From assembly GCA_947095535.1 (NCBI GenBank), contig OX352772.1, positions 166,393,719-166,457,718 on the forward strand: 64,000 bases of DNA. The letters run 5' to 3'. Below the pieces are notes generated by a model. That model was given only the letters and a program-made list of their open reading frames with translations. It had not been told where the DNA came from and did not search any database. The position numbers were made by a program, and so were the translations under genes. This DNA is from Poecilobothrus nobilitatus (taxonomy: Eukaryota > Arthropoda > Insecta > Diptera > Dolichopodidae). Positions 44,641-56,079 of this stretch are shown here, one piece after another. The stretch's first letter is position 1. Each line of letters starts with the position of its first letter.

Positions 44641-44860
44641 CAGAAGCTGGATAGTAGAATATTTAATTAATTTTTTTTATTTTTGATTTCCTGTTTGTTT
44701 TCTTTTTATTCATATTTTTTGAACATTCTTAATTAAAAAATTAAAAAATTATCTTAGACGACATGCAGTCAGTTAATTAATGACTTTTGTTTTCTCTTTT
44801 CTTTTATAAATTCTATTATTTATTTAGAAGAGACCACATTTTTATGTAAGCATGCTATTA

Positions 44861-45839
44861 TAAAGAACAAATTTTTTATTTTTATTTCCTTTGTGTTTTA
44901 AGATGAAAATAAAGGAATAGCCAAATTTTTTCTTGTAATTTAATATATTGCTGATCAATCAACTCACAAAATATTCCTTATATTATGTCTTTAATTATAT
45001 GGATTACATAAAACATAACTCGTTACATAAAACTCGTTAAAATTGAATATCTTTTTTCTCGATGAAATTTGAATCTATTCATGACCGAATCTAGAATATT
45101 ATTATAAAATAGTTATTAAATTCTTATAAAGCTGAATTAGCCATGTTTTCTTCTAGAGATTATTTAGCTACATTTTCTTCACTTAGATCCATACACATGT
45201 TCTTAAAAACAGTGTTGCCACTTTGATACAATGGTAACATTTTTGACTGAAAAATGATACTATGATAAAAAAGTTTAATTTTGATACTCGTAGCAAGTAT
45301 GAACAAAAAACCTCCAAAAAAACTTTTATTTAAAACAAAACAATAAAACTTTACAAATTAAATTTAATAAAAATAGTTTTAAATTAGTGCGTGCAAACTT
45401 ATGTATGTAGTAAAATGTCATTAAAAATTAAAAGTTTTTCCTAACACCTAGTCACTACAATCAAAAATATGTATATTTCACTGTCGAAAAAACAAATGTA
45501 ACAATTTCTTTCGTTACATTATTAAATTTAGTTTAAAATTTGAAAAATGATGCGAGGGAATATATATTTCGGAGCATAGTTCTTTTATGATGGTCTGTGA
45601 GTTTATGGCACAGCTCTGCAGCATCCGAAAGAAAATTTTCTGGGCTATTAAAAATTTTGCTTATTAAAAAATAAATAATCTAAAGGTAATAAGAAAGTAT
45701 GGTCAACCATAAACTTATTATTTTTTAATAAAATTCTGTCTATTTCCCATTATATTTCTAATTATATGTATTATGTTTAGGTTTTAGGTATAATAAGCCA
45801 AAATATGTGGGTAAGTAGTGTATCATTTCCACATAAAAT
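44861..45839. other. AT-rich intron DNA, no gene seen
   Basis: No supported coding region. A cagtgttgccactttg motif at 45214 recalls some DNA-transposon ends but has no partner. Confidence 0.4.
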
Positions 45840-48055
45840 ACACGAATACGCGAATCAAATTGATCGCCTTTTGATAGATAAGCGACATACACCTCCGTAA
45901 TTGATGTAAGAAATTGTAGAAGTGCAAATTGTGATTCTGATCACTATCTCATCAAAGCTAAAATAAGACAAAGAATATCGGTAGTAAATACAAAAATGAA
46001 GCAAAAACCCAATATAAATGGGAAACAAAAACTGATTACAGATGAAAACCTAAGAAACGCGTACCAAATAGAATTGGTACGCAAAATAGAAAGTATTGCT
46101 CTAGATACCAATAGCAATATTAACGAAAAATGGAAAGAAATACAAAATTCAATAGTTACAACGGCATCGGAAATGATCCCCAAAAAAAACAACGGAAGTG
46201 GAGGAAATGAGTAGTTTGATCAAGAATGCAAAGAACTAATACAAGTGGAAAATGAAGCGACAAAAAATACACAAGACAAGAACAAATGAAATGATATACA
46301 GGCAAAAAAGAAAAGGGGATAAACTAATGAGAAAGAAGAAGTGAGAGTCTTTATATAAGCAAATCGAAGAAATTGAAAACAACGCTGAAAGACTTATTAA
46401 GAAATTCTACAACAGTGCAAAAATATAGACATCGTCTTACGAGCAAAAATTAAATGTATGTTTAAGTAAAGAAGAGTATCTACTGAATGGACAACAACAG
46501 ATACTAGAAAGATGGCAGGAGTGTTTTGATGAATTACTGAATAATGAACAGCACAAGTCATATGAACCCAATATATTCAGTTGAAAATGAAATTCAAGAG
46601 CCAACTCTAGAGGAAGTGATAAGTGCTATAAAGAAACTGGAAAATCGAGTGGAGAAGATACTATAATATCTGAATTGGTAAAATACGGTGGAGAAGAACT
46701 GAAGAAGAAATTCCATGACCTGATAAAAATTATATGGCATACAGAAATTATTCCAGACACCTGGCAAAAAAGAGTTATTCCAATATATAAATAGGGAAGC
46801 AAGATTGCAATAACTACAGTGTAAAACCACTTCTAAATATAGCATACAAAATATTCTCTAATATATTACATACTCGTGGTTTTAGAGCAAACAGATCAAC
46901 TATGGACCAATGCTTTACTTTGATTCAGGTATTTGGAAAATGTAATAAATACTCAAAAGATAAACACTGTCTGTTCACAGATTTCTAAAAAGCTTTTGAC
47001 AGTATAGATAGAGCTAAAATTAGTGGTATTCTTGTTAGACTTCGCATCCCAGAAAAGATTAGAATGTCTAACCCCGACATACACATCTGCAAGAGTCAAA
47101 ATTCAATGGGTGCTCACAGAATCTTTCAGAATAGAATCGTGAGTTAAGCAAGGAGATGCCCTATTAATATTACTATTTAACCTAGTTCTACATTATGTCA
47201 TAAAGGAGATAGATCCTCAAGGAACTATATTTATAAAATCAATACAAATATCTTTTTGCTGATGATATTGTAATAATTGCTAAGAATGTAAGAGAGTTGA
47301 AGGAAACATTTACACGTTTGGAAGCTGATGCTAGAAATGTGGGACTGATAATAAATGAACCCAAAATTAAATACTTCTTAAAAAGCAAATTACATATTCC
47401 AAAACAAGATCTGATTATAGTTTCGAAGGTGTGCATGAGTTCAAGTGTCTCGGGGTTGTATACAGTAAGAGTGAAGGCACCGCTGTGGCAATACGGCAAA
47501 AAATACAAGCCTTAAATATATGTTACCAGTTTGTTGACAAGAAACACAAATCTTAAATTATACAAAACATTAATCAGGCCAGTTCTAACATACGGATGTG
47601 AAACATGGACGCTTAAACTGCAGATTGTAGGCAATTGGGAGTATTTGACGAACCATTTTCGTCAAGGTAAAGATATAATTTCGAGCTGCAACAATTGACT
47701 ATAGAATAGTCAACTACGGTTATTGGATATAGAACGTAGTAAGATTTATAAAAGCAAAGGTTAAGTTGGATAGGACATGTTATAGGAATGCTAGATCACA
47801 GTAACAAAAAGAGTATTTCTCCACCAAATGTAAGGTGGTAGAGGTAGAGGACGATCAAAAAAAGGATGGCAAGATACTGTTGAAGATTATCTAAGAGAAT
47901 TAGGAATAAGAAATTGAAAGAAAGTTGCACAAGGTAGAGATGTATGGAAGAGAACTATAGCGAAAGCTCAGGTCCATCAAGGACTGTAAAGTTATAAAAG
48001 AAGAAGAAATGACTTAGCGGATGCTCTATGCTCCTTATAGGAGTAAGAGAGGGAA
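45840..48055 (+). mobile_element. RTE-like LINE, broken
   Basis: Order of parts: endonuclease end (ANCDSDHYLIKAKIRQRIS near 45925), linker (46000-46400), RT with NNYSVKPLLNIAYKIFSNIL and GFRANRSTMDQ near 46800-46910, and motif A FTDFxKAFDSIDR near 46975 with a stop in it. Motif C is ADDIVIIAK near 47260. The post-RT region has LSWIGHVIGM and RGRSKKGWQDTVEDYLRE. The element ends atgacttagcggatgctcta plus a poly-A-like run. Many stops. The post-RT RLxWIGHV pattern suggests RTE or a related clade. Confidence 0.8.
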
Positions 48056-48180
48056 AAAAATTAAATTAAAAGTGAAGTAGGTATACCACTTTTTTTTTTT
48101 GCTTTTCTACTTTAAAGATGTTGACCAGAAAACGGTAGATAACGAAAATTAATTAACTTAAATGATGGTTAATAAATTAC

Positions 48181-48413
48181 CCATGTAAAGTTCTTTTCTT
48201 TCTTCACCAGGATCAACACCAAAGTCTTTCATTAAAATAAATAAATCGTGAGCATAATCAACCATAATAAAAAGATCAACAAACTCCATCTCTATTTCAG
48301 CAAGATTTCTTAAATAATTTACTGTTTGTATTGTATTCTGCGGTTCTGCGTGAATTTTTTGAACTATTTGTGCCGTAGCTTTTTCAATTTCATCAAGCGA
48401 TTCAGAAGCCAAT
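48181..48413 (-). CDS. Dynein heavy chain-like exon (third in window)
   Basis: Internal exon of 233 bp: 1 nt, 77 codons, 1 nt. Acceptor attaaag and donor gtaatt are in place on the minus strand. The first split codon, made with the previous exon, is Lys; the last, with the next exon, is Asp. The peptide begins LASESLDEIEKATAQIVQ, has TIQTVNYLRNLAEIEMEFVD in the middle, and ends DFGVDPGEERKELYM. The pattern 'VGFF..., then LA..SL.EI..., then helical pairs' matches what I know of the dynein heavy chain tail (DHC_N1 C-terminal part). It lies 69 bp from the preceding exon, a normal short insect intron. This is the strongest exon of the set. Confidence 0.75.
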
Positions 48414-48482
48414 CTTTAATAAAATTTATTAATTTAAATAATTATCATAATTATAAAAATACTTATTATAAAAATACTTTAC

Positions 48483-48657
48483 TTGGGAAGTTTATTTTCA
48501 ACAACGCCCAATAAATTTCTAAAGCTTGGAGCAATATGTATTTTAAACGCACTTTGATCAAATTTAAAAAACCCGACTAGAATATTGTCGTCTACAACTT
48601 CGAGTTTACTAAGGTCCTTGTGGAAAACTTCTAAATAATTTCTTAATTTAAAAAGAT
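48483..48657 (-). CDS. Dynein heavy chain-like exon (second in window)
   Basis: Internal exon of 175 bp: 2 nt, 57 codons, 2 nt. Acceptor tttgtag, donor gtaaag. The split codon at its start, made with the previous exon, is Asp; the one at its end is Lys. The peptide begins LFKLRNYLEVFHKDLSKLEV, contains DDNILVGFFKFDQSAFK and ends NLLGVVENKLP. The VGFF-D motif followed by an amphipathic stretch and then the LASESLDEI exon is the arrangement seen in axonemal dynein heavy chain tails. Confidence 0.72.
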
Positions 48658-49539
48658 CTACAAAAAATTAGTACAAAATTTTATATTACTAACTAATTAA
48701 AAAGTACAAAGCTATTGGAATAATAAAAGCCATAATAATAAAATTTTTAATTACCGAGAAAATTTTTTTATTCTATTATTTATATATAGAATAATAATTT
48801 AATAACTAATCGACATAGAATTGAAGCTAAATTTATTATTATTAGCCCTTTTGGAAACATAAAATATTAATAGAATGCGTTGATTAGCATCGAGGAAGTA
48901 AAGACTTATAGTGAACATGTATGCTTATTGCAATGTTCATATTGCACCAACCATTTTGCATTTACGATATTTTTGTAAAATTACATATTTTTCAATAGTA
49001 AAAAAGAGCATTTGTTGCACAAATGAAAGCTTATTTCACCTATAGTTCTCTGCAAACTCTTCAACCGATTAAGTTTAACAAACTATATAGGATTATAAAT
49101 TATTGTTACTAAGGGAGTTTTCTGATTTAATTTGGTTACGATCGCAAAATTCTTCAGGCATGACAATATATCGTGGGACACTTTATCGCGATATACGAGT
49201 ACTTTAACGGCTTCAAATAAAAACTATTATACATTTGTTTAATGTTGTGTTGTCCTTTTCCGGTACTTTCTTATTTAACAGAAATTGCTGTCCATTCATA
49301 ATAAATTTAATATATCTGTATAATGATGTTAGTGAACACATTTGATATCCGAAGTATTATACTTATTGCATTTATTGCATAATCAAATAAAAAGCAAAAG
49401 AGTTTAGCAAAAATAACATATGGATTTTATAATAAAAATTAATGTGGGAATGACGAAAATAAAAAACGGAAATTTATGAACATTTTATAAAAATTCGTTG
49501 GACACTGAATAAGTTCGGTTGTTATAAATTAAACATGCG
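48658..49539. other. Intron DNA, no gene seen
   Basis: AT-rich with no coding motif. It is part of the 3.5-kb intron of the dynein-like gene, most of which is the LOA-like LINE that follows. Confidence 0.45.
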
Positions 49540-51910
49540 GTAGGGTGTGTAAGCGACAGGGAAAGTACTGAATGTTCACTGGGCATACAACTGTGTAGCT
49601 ACCACCAAGTACTTATTACACCTCCATGCGGTGACCGCCATGATGCTGGAAATCATTTCAGGCCAAGTAAAGATTGCTCCCGGAAAAGTGGCGTGATTAC
49701 CACAAGGGAACACCTTCCTGAATTAAATACTCAGGAAATGGGCTTGGCGAATATGGTTGGGAGATTAAAAACAAACAGCTAAGCCTTCAAAAAGAGAAAA
49801 CCTAAGAGAAACCTAAAAGGCACTAAGAGAAAACCTTTGAAATAAAATTCCCCAATTCGCGGTGGAACAGCATATGCCAATAGCGAGTAACTAACCGCTA
49901 GTATTCGAAATCTTGATAACAGTCGACCTCCAGTTTCAACGAGGTCTCCCCTGGTAATGCAGAGTTTTGCCAGGGGCGATTTCTATTCTCTAGCTACTCG
50001 TGGAAACAAACCCAGTAAACAAAATGCAAGGGGTTGAAGTCTCCTCAAAGGCTTCACAAACAGCGACATTTGTCGTAACAGAGGGTAAATTCAATCTTTA
50101 TCCTCATAACTTCAGTTGGGTTCAACTATCAGCCTAGCTGAAGCAGTTGGGCTTAACTAAAGGAAAAAAGATTTTCAGCGGGGCAGGCCGCAAACGGTAA
50201 TTGCAACACCGTAATCACGGTAAAACCGTAATTAAAGCGTACAATCATGCATGCCTTCCGATGTGAGTTACACTCTCAAGTGCACAAGCGGCAACAAAGC
50301 TTAGAACTCCTTCTACAACATCGAAGCACTTGAGAAATAAGAGGCAAAAAATTCTCACACCATCAGGAAGTAAAAAACTTGATGGTGTCCAGCAAAAATA
50401 TTTAAGAGCTCATCTCTCCACAGGTACTGGCTACAGAGACGCTATTAAAGGGGGTAAGAATCGAAGTAATTTACGACGAACACTCTCGGAAAATCTGCAT
50501 ATTAGAAATACATCTTGGCGGAAATACCAAAACCACTTTTAAGCCATTCGAATCTGACAAAGTTTCTTCCATGCAAGTACAGCTAAATTATAAAGCTAGT
50601 TTCATTTGGAAGTACATCTCAGAGAAAAGCAAAGGTCACATTTATTCCAAAGGCAGGAAACCGTCTCAATGAAAAGCCAAAATCATACCGTCCTATCAAC
50701 CTTACATCCTTTTTCATTAAAACAATGGAAAAATATAGTGGATAATCAATAATTATATATTCGATAATCCGAACTTGACGTAACAGTATCTGACTTCACC
50801 CACAATCAAGTTCTCATTACTTATGTTGGAATATCAGGAGCAATGAGAACCTGCCCATCAATGGAAATTATCCTAAACCTCTCTCCGCTGCACCTCCACA
50901 TCAAAAAGAAAGCGGCAAGGGGAGTAATAAGAATTCAGAAAGAAAACAACTATTCGTCAGGAAATTTTAAGGGTCATATTTCCCTGCTGAAAATTTCTAA
51001 AATAGAGGCGATTGCCTCAATCATATCGGACGAAATGCCGACTGCATATAACTTTGAATTTCCATTTAACAATTACCAATTTCCGAGAACGCAAGAACTG
51101 GTAATTCAAGCCTTCGTAACTATAAGGGAATTCAAATATATGGCACACAGATGCGTCTAAAACAAATGAGGCAGCAGATACTGGAGAAGAAGCAACAGTG
51201 TTCCAAGCTGAACTAATTGCTTTCGACATATGCACCCAGAAAATCTTAAGGAGAGCAACTCTAAAAGCTACCATATATTTTTTAACGGACTGCCAAGCAG
51301 TTCTTAAATCTGTATTAACTAATAAACAAGAGTCAAGAATGATTTACGACTGTCTCTAGAAACTTAGCAAATAGGAATAATGTAGTCATAATGAGGGTAC
51401 CAGGCTACATAGGAGTTGAAGCAAACAAAATTACAAACATTGGCTCTATTGGATCAGAACCTTTCTGCAGAAGACTTAAAGGACATTCAAAAGTTATTCT
51501 CCGCAGATGGACAGAGCAAAAGTACAGGATGTACTGAAATAATCTTCCACGTTTAAGTACATCAAAAAATTTTATAGAACTACACATAATAGAAGTGAAT
51601 AAGCTTCCGACTTTCAGCAAAAAGAACATCAGAACCTTTGTATGTCTTATTACAGGCCACAGCCCTGTAAACTACGATCTAAAGGAAATGGGACTAATTA
51701 AAGGTGACAGATATCACCTCCGTCAAAACAGAGCAGAGACCACCGAGCATCTACTTTGCCGCCGCAAAGCAGCACCAAGAAGAACACTATCATCTAGGCG
51801 AAGGATTTCTTACCACAGATGAATAGGGCAATATGGCTCCCGAAAACATACTAAGATTCTGTAAATCATTACAAATTTCCTACGAAAGAGCAGTAAATGC
51901 ACGATAGTTC
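49540..51910 (+). mobile_element. LOA/I-group LINE with RNase H, internally deleted
   Basis: A GC-richer 5' UTR (49540-50030) leads into an ORF1 remnant (LTKGKKIFSGAGRKR near 50155; KYLRAHLSTGTGYRDAIKGG near 50400). An RT start reads VTFIPKAGNRLNEKPKSYRP and INLTSFFIKTMEK (50640-50735); the RT core is lost. RNase H follows (TDASKTNEAADTGEE, TVFQAELIAF, YFLTDCQAVLKS, 51155-51320) and then the C-terminal VCLITGHSPVNYDL and TTEHLLCR part (51640-51780). The order ORF1, RT, RNase H, TGH/C-H-C end fits LOA or related clades. Multiple stops. Confidence 0.8.
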
Positions 51911-52188
51911 TCTAACGATTTCTTGTAAAAGAGTTCAATTTTTCCCTTTTTTTATTTTAATTTATTCAAAAAAAAACAAATCTGAAAGAAATATAATTAA
52001 TTGAAATTACATAAATATAAGTAAATCAAAATTAAAAATAGTAATTGGATTACGCTAAAAGCGCATTGGATTAAATCAAATCTAAATGCCGACATTTCGA
52101 GTACGACATTGTTGATGGTTTTTCTTAATAAAAAATAGTAAAAAAATAAAGGCAAAATATAAATAATTTTTTAGTCAAATAACTATAC
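51911..52188. other. Intron DNA, no gene seen
   Basis: AT-rich interval between the LINE 3' end and the donor of the first host exon in the window. Confidence 0.4.
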
Positions 52189-52319
52189 CTTTTTCATTTT
52201 TGATATCAATTATATTAATGTTGGAATCTGCTTTGTATTCAATCCTAGCTAAATCAAGATTTTTAATAACGATGTTCAGTCTTTGATATGATATGTTTAT
52301 TATTTTAAATATAGATGTC
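52189..52319 (-). CDS. Dynein heavy chain-like exon (first in window)
   Basis: Internal exon of 131 bp: 1 nt, 43 codons, 1 nt. Acceptor ttttttctag and donor gtatag flank it on the minus strand. Only one of the three frames is open. The peptide runs TSIFKIINISYQRLNIVI to IIDIKNEK, and the split codon with the next exon gives Asp. On its own it is a weak match to the dynein tail. Its support comes from splice sites, phase and position just upstream of two stronger exons. Confidence 0.55.
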
Positions 52320-52629
52320 CTAGAAAAAAGTAAAAAAGCAAATGAAAAAAATTTAGTTTATTGAAATTTGGTGGTCTATATTTTTTGTTATATCTCTTAA
52401 AATATGTATCAATTGACATTTCATTTCATCTAAAATATTGATATTTATATAGTTGTTCTCACTTATATTTCGAAAATTAAGTATCTTTGCTTTTAATTCC
52501 CTATAGATTTTTCAAAAATATTCCTTTCAAACAAAATCCGGATTGGTATTAGATTTTCTTCGTTCATGAAATTTTGTGTTCATTATATTTAAAAATTTTT
52601 TCACAACCCTGCATTTGTTTTTTTTTATA
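52320..52629. other. Intron DNA, no gene seen
   Basis: AT-rich, no coding motif recognised. Confidence 0.4.
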
Positions 52630-52735
52630 TTATATCGTGCAGATATAAATATCTGCCGATAGTTTTAGAACCTAACCGGGGTTTGAACCCGAGACATTTC
52701 GCCTGAAAGACCGGTGACTTACGCACTGCATCATT
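52630..52735 (-). mobile_element. tRNA-derived SINE, family B (copy 3)
   Basis: The minus-strand head reads gcagtgcgtaagtcaccggtctttcagg and then ctcgggttcaaaccccgg, matching the two halves of the SINE split at 33214-36045. The downstream body differs (gcagatatttatatctgc palindrome), so it may be a subfamily or a truncated copy. Confidence 0.65.
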
Positions 52736-54553
52736 GGTCAGATCATTCATTTTTATTTGTCAAAATAAATATTCAAAACCATAGTATTAAATTAAAATTT
52801 TCCCTTTTCCTAAATTGTACGGTGGAACAACTTAGTGAATATTCACTTTTGAATATTACGGTTGAACTTATCTTCACTAAAATGAAGAAAAAGTGTTTCC
52901 ATTTAACACTCAAAACTTGAAGCAACTAAAGTGAAGCCAAAGGTCATTCATTTAACGCTAAAATTATGAAGCCAATAAAGTGAAAGAGAATTTTATTTAT
53001 TGATTAAAAGGTGAATTTAAAAAAAAAAATCGCTTTTACTTCAATAAATGAATAAAAATATTGTAGTACTTATTTCATTAAGATAATTTTTAATTCTAAA
53101 AGCGCCATATGTTCACATAAGTATTAGCTTTGACAGGTATCAACTTTATGTTCACATCCATAGATATAATAAAATATAGATTGGCATATTCTTTTTCAAT
53201 ATATTTCCTATTCAACCATTTTCAGCCAAAAATTATGTTTTACTCTAATGCTAAGACAGCTGTTTAGATTTTGTACAATTTACGCGTTAAAGCATATATA
53301 GAACAGTTTTTTTCTAAAATTATCTAACAGTACTTGTTTCTATTTATTTAGTAAAGTTTAGTTTCAGAAGTAGGAAAAAAAAGTATTGATATTGGTAATA
53401 AAAAATATAAAAGCAAAAGTTTAGATTAGAATAATAATTCAAAATAATAGGTAAGAGAAATAATATAAAAAAATAATTATGCATGATTGAAAATAAATAT
53501 TTCAGTATTTTTACAAGAAAATTGGCGAACGAAATAAATGCAAGAAAATATCAAATTTTGTGCATCGTGTAGGTTTATTGCCACAGAATACAAAACCAAA
53601 CGATGAAACATTTAATTTTGTATATTTAAACCAGAAGATAAAAAAAATGGATTAGAGAATTTTGAAGAAAGTATTCAATATCATTGTGATGTAAGTATAG
53701 AAAATTTACGCTTTATTAATTTCTTTATTTTTTTTGATTCAGATAAATGAACCAGTTATTTATTAAACTCTATTTTTAGAGAAAGCTTCATACTGCAGTT
53801 TGTATTCAGTGCTATCTGACATTTATTTTTTATATTATTTATACAAATTTATTTATTTCTTAGATATTTTATATTATTATAGACACATTTATTTTTTTTT
53901 TCTGACTAACAATAATGTAAGAACGACTGTTACTCAAAAAGTGGCTAAAATTTTATGTTGCCTATCTAGTTAATATTATATGTATGTATGTTCATATCGA
54001 TATTTAAAAAAGTTTTTAATAACGGTTTTGAGACCACAAATATATGGTCGTAATACCGCTGGATTGCATTTCGTTTCTTACTCCGAATAGAGTTTTTGCT
54101 TTTATAGGATTAACTATCACACTTCCGCCCAGAGTTAACTTTACACTGCTATTTCGAAACTAAATATGAATTTGAACTGTCAAAATTAGTAGAATGGAAC
54201 ATTAATTTAGTTCAAACCTAAAAAATTATTTTAGTATTTTAAATTCAATTGCACTATTTGCGCTTACAATTATTTTAATATTTAAGTTAAAAAAACAATA
54301 ATGACACTTCATAAGACTTTGGCATTTGTAACTCCTTAATCCTCCTCGTGATTTATGGTGTTTCGAAACGATATTTGTGACGTCAGAGTGTTTATTTTAC
54401 TCTACTCCGGCATTTTGAAACTACTTTTATCTGTCATAGTGTTAAATGCACTGCTGAAAATATTGGAGTCGTTTGTCGTTATAAATTTAGAAAATGTATA
54501 TACTCGTATAATTTTTCCAATTTATAAACTACATTAGTAGTTATAAATTTGAA
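52736..54553. other. Intron DNA with one possible coding scrap
   Basis: Mostly AT-rich. Near 53540-53690 on the plus strand a broken frame reads IKFCASCRFIATEYKTK and, after stops, FCIFKPEDKKNGLENFEES. It is cysteine-bearing and protein-like, but I recognise no family and see no clean exon borders. Confidence 0.35.
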
Positions 54554-54741
54554 CAAGGCAGAATGTAAACCAACGGTTTTTAATAGCGCACATTGCCAAA
54601 ATAATACAAACCATACATTTTTGTGACTTGAAGCAAAATTTGAAAATTTCATATAAGAAAAAACGTGAAAAATAGGAGTTTTTTTTGCAATTTTGAGGGA
54701 CTGTAAATCCGGAACTTTATATAACTAAGAAAACCCGTTAA
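54554..54741 (+). repeat. Repeat B, 5'-end fragment
   Basis: Starts caaggcagaatgtaaaccaa and follows the family to ggactgtaaatccggaactt and aactaagaaaacccgtt, where similarity ends. The hairpin 3' end is missing. Confidence 0.75.
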
Positions 54742-55026
54742 AAAAAATTACTCTTCGAAATCCATAGCGTCAGATTCTTTTAATATAATATATAATTATG
54801 AACAATAAAATACATAAATAAATTATATTAATACCCATTAAAAATATAGAGGCAAAAATAATGCGTTTATCTTATCTACAATGTACAATACTATATCCAG
54901 TTAGTTCATCCCTGAATTTATTTATCTACAATTATAATTATTTATCTACTCACCAACAATTTTCACCACATAAATCAGGTAAGAAAATTTCAGTTACAAA
55001 TATGTATATAATATTAAACATATACA

Positions 55027-55660
55027 ATGAGATACAAAAATTATTACAAAATAAAGCTTGCCCTTTTCCACGTTCTGCCTATATATTTGGAGAAATTTTA
55101 TATTCGCAGACCAACGACTCAGAGTTGCCCCTTTTTCCAAAATCTTTATATATATATATTCTGGAAAAAGCGGATAACCTGATTTTGTAACCAACTAAAA
55201 AACACTCGTCAAAATCAGAGAAATTATTCAATATCTTCAAAAGGTTTAAAACAATTTTCTATCAGCCTTGGCGGCCTTCGCGACTATTTCTTCGTGCCAC
55301 TCTTCACCCCTACCTCAGCCCTTCTTTGACAACTCCCTTCGCGCTTCTTGTTTCTGCCTCTGAACGCGGGCGCGCGGACAAACGGTGTCGCAAATAGCGA
55401 AGGGGAGCGCGGGCGAAAGTGAGCGCGAAGGCAACGGCCCTCATTTCTATTTTTCTTTTTTTTTGGAAAAATGTCTAAATTTTCACGAACTTTATTATTA
55501 TTTTTGCCAGTCAGAATTTAATATTTTTTGTATTAAATACCAATATTCCTTCTTTTTTACCCTCATGATATGAAATTCTTTGTTTTGTAAAAATGAGATA
55601 CAAAAATTATTACAAAATAAAGGTTGCCCTTGTCCGGATTTTGCGTATATATGTATACTA
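55027..55660. repeat. 45-bp direct repeats around a GC-rich island
   Basis: atgagatacaaaaattattacaaaataaagcttgccctt recurs near 55027 and 55593 with few changes. Between them lies a GC-rich island (55267-55440) and a satellite-like unit ending ctggaaaaagcggataac (55158). The repeats could be part of a tandem family or flank an insertion. Confidence 0.6.
55267..55440. other. GC-rich island
   Basis: About 175 bp with strong GC content in otherwise AT-rich DNA, containing gcgggcgcgcgg and imperfect inverted ends (ggcggccttcgcg ... cgcgaaggcaacgg). The open frame 55385-55573 starts in it but has no known motif. Origin unknown. Confidence 0.6.
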
Positions 55661-56050
55661 GCTGTCATAGAATAACGGAGTTAATTCTGGTAGATTTTAT
55701 TTTTATAACCTACATAGTTGTTTTTGCAATTTTGGAATAATGCATTATTTGTACTTTGCCGAATAAAAAAATTATATTTGTAATTTATATACAAAAAAAA
55801 ATATGTTTCCATCCGGAATCGTACATGCACACTACCGTGTCAGAAACAGACACTCTAAATATGTACTAATAAAAAGAAATGAAAAAAGACTATAAAAATA
55901 TTTTGTAACTAAATTAAGCGAACTTAATGTAAAAAGTGGGTAGTAATAAGAATTTATCATGCACGAAAAGACGGAATTGAAATTGAAACCAAAAACGAAT
56001 AAAATATTCATTTGGGTACCCACTTACTCGTATATATACATACAATTCCA
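55660..56050. repeat. Dispersed repeat D, copy 3 (reverse)
   Basis: actagctgtcatagaataac and gcattatttgtactttgcc are the reverse of the end of copy 1 at 13240-13395. The right part (gggtacccacttactcg) matches pieces near 40390-40490 in reverse. Confidence 0.5.
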
Positions 56051-56079
56051 ATTTCAGTTATCATTATACCTATACCTCC

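Larger units (their letters stand above)
42009..44860. mobile_element. Inverted-repeat composite carrying a Polinton polymerase fragment
   Basis: Inverted repeats of about 170 bp at 42009-42193 and 44694-44860 share gcttacataaaaatgtggtc, gactgcatgtcgt and ttaattaagaatgttcaaaa. Between them lie a Gypsy RT fragment, a reverse LINE fragment and a pPolB fragment. No 6-bp target duplication or AG terminus is clear, so I cannot prove this is one Polinton. A related piece of the inverted repeat is at 48095-48155. Confidence 0.6.
7428..52319 (-). other. Dynein heavy chain-like gene body (five internal exons seen)
   Basis: This span links five exons read on the minus strand: 52189-52319, 48483-48657, 48181-48413, 36449-36615 and 7428-7538. 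Junction phases are 1, 2, 1 and 0, and each fits its partner. In order the peptides give a helical tail region with a VGFF motif, a LASESLDEIEKAT segment, and an ELRGYQREYK segment. I recognise these as like the N-terminal tail (stem) of axonemal dynein heavy chains, before the linker and motor. Neither gene end, and no P-loop or motor domain, is in the window. Introns are 3530, 69, 11565 and 28910 bp. Which paralogue this is cannot be told by eye. Confidence 0.6.

Noticed and set aside
42009..44860. A single, intact Polinton
   Set aside because: Inverted repeats and pPolB pieces are present, but no AG terminus or 6-bp duplication is seen, and other retroelement fragments fill the space.
45214..45230. 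hAT-like or P-like end (cagtgttgccactttg)
   Set aside because: No inverted partner or target duplication could be found within reach.
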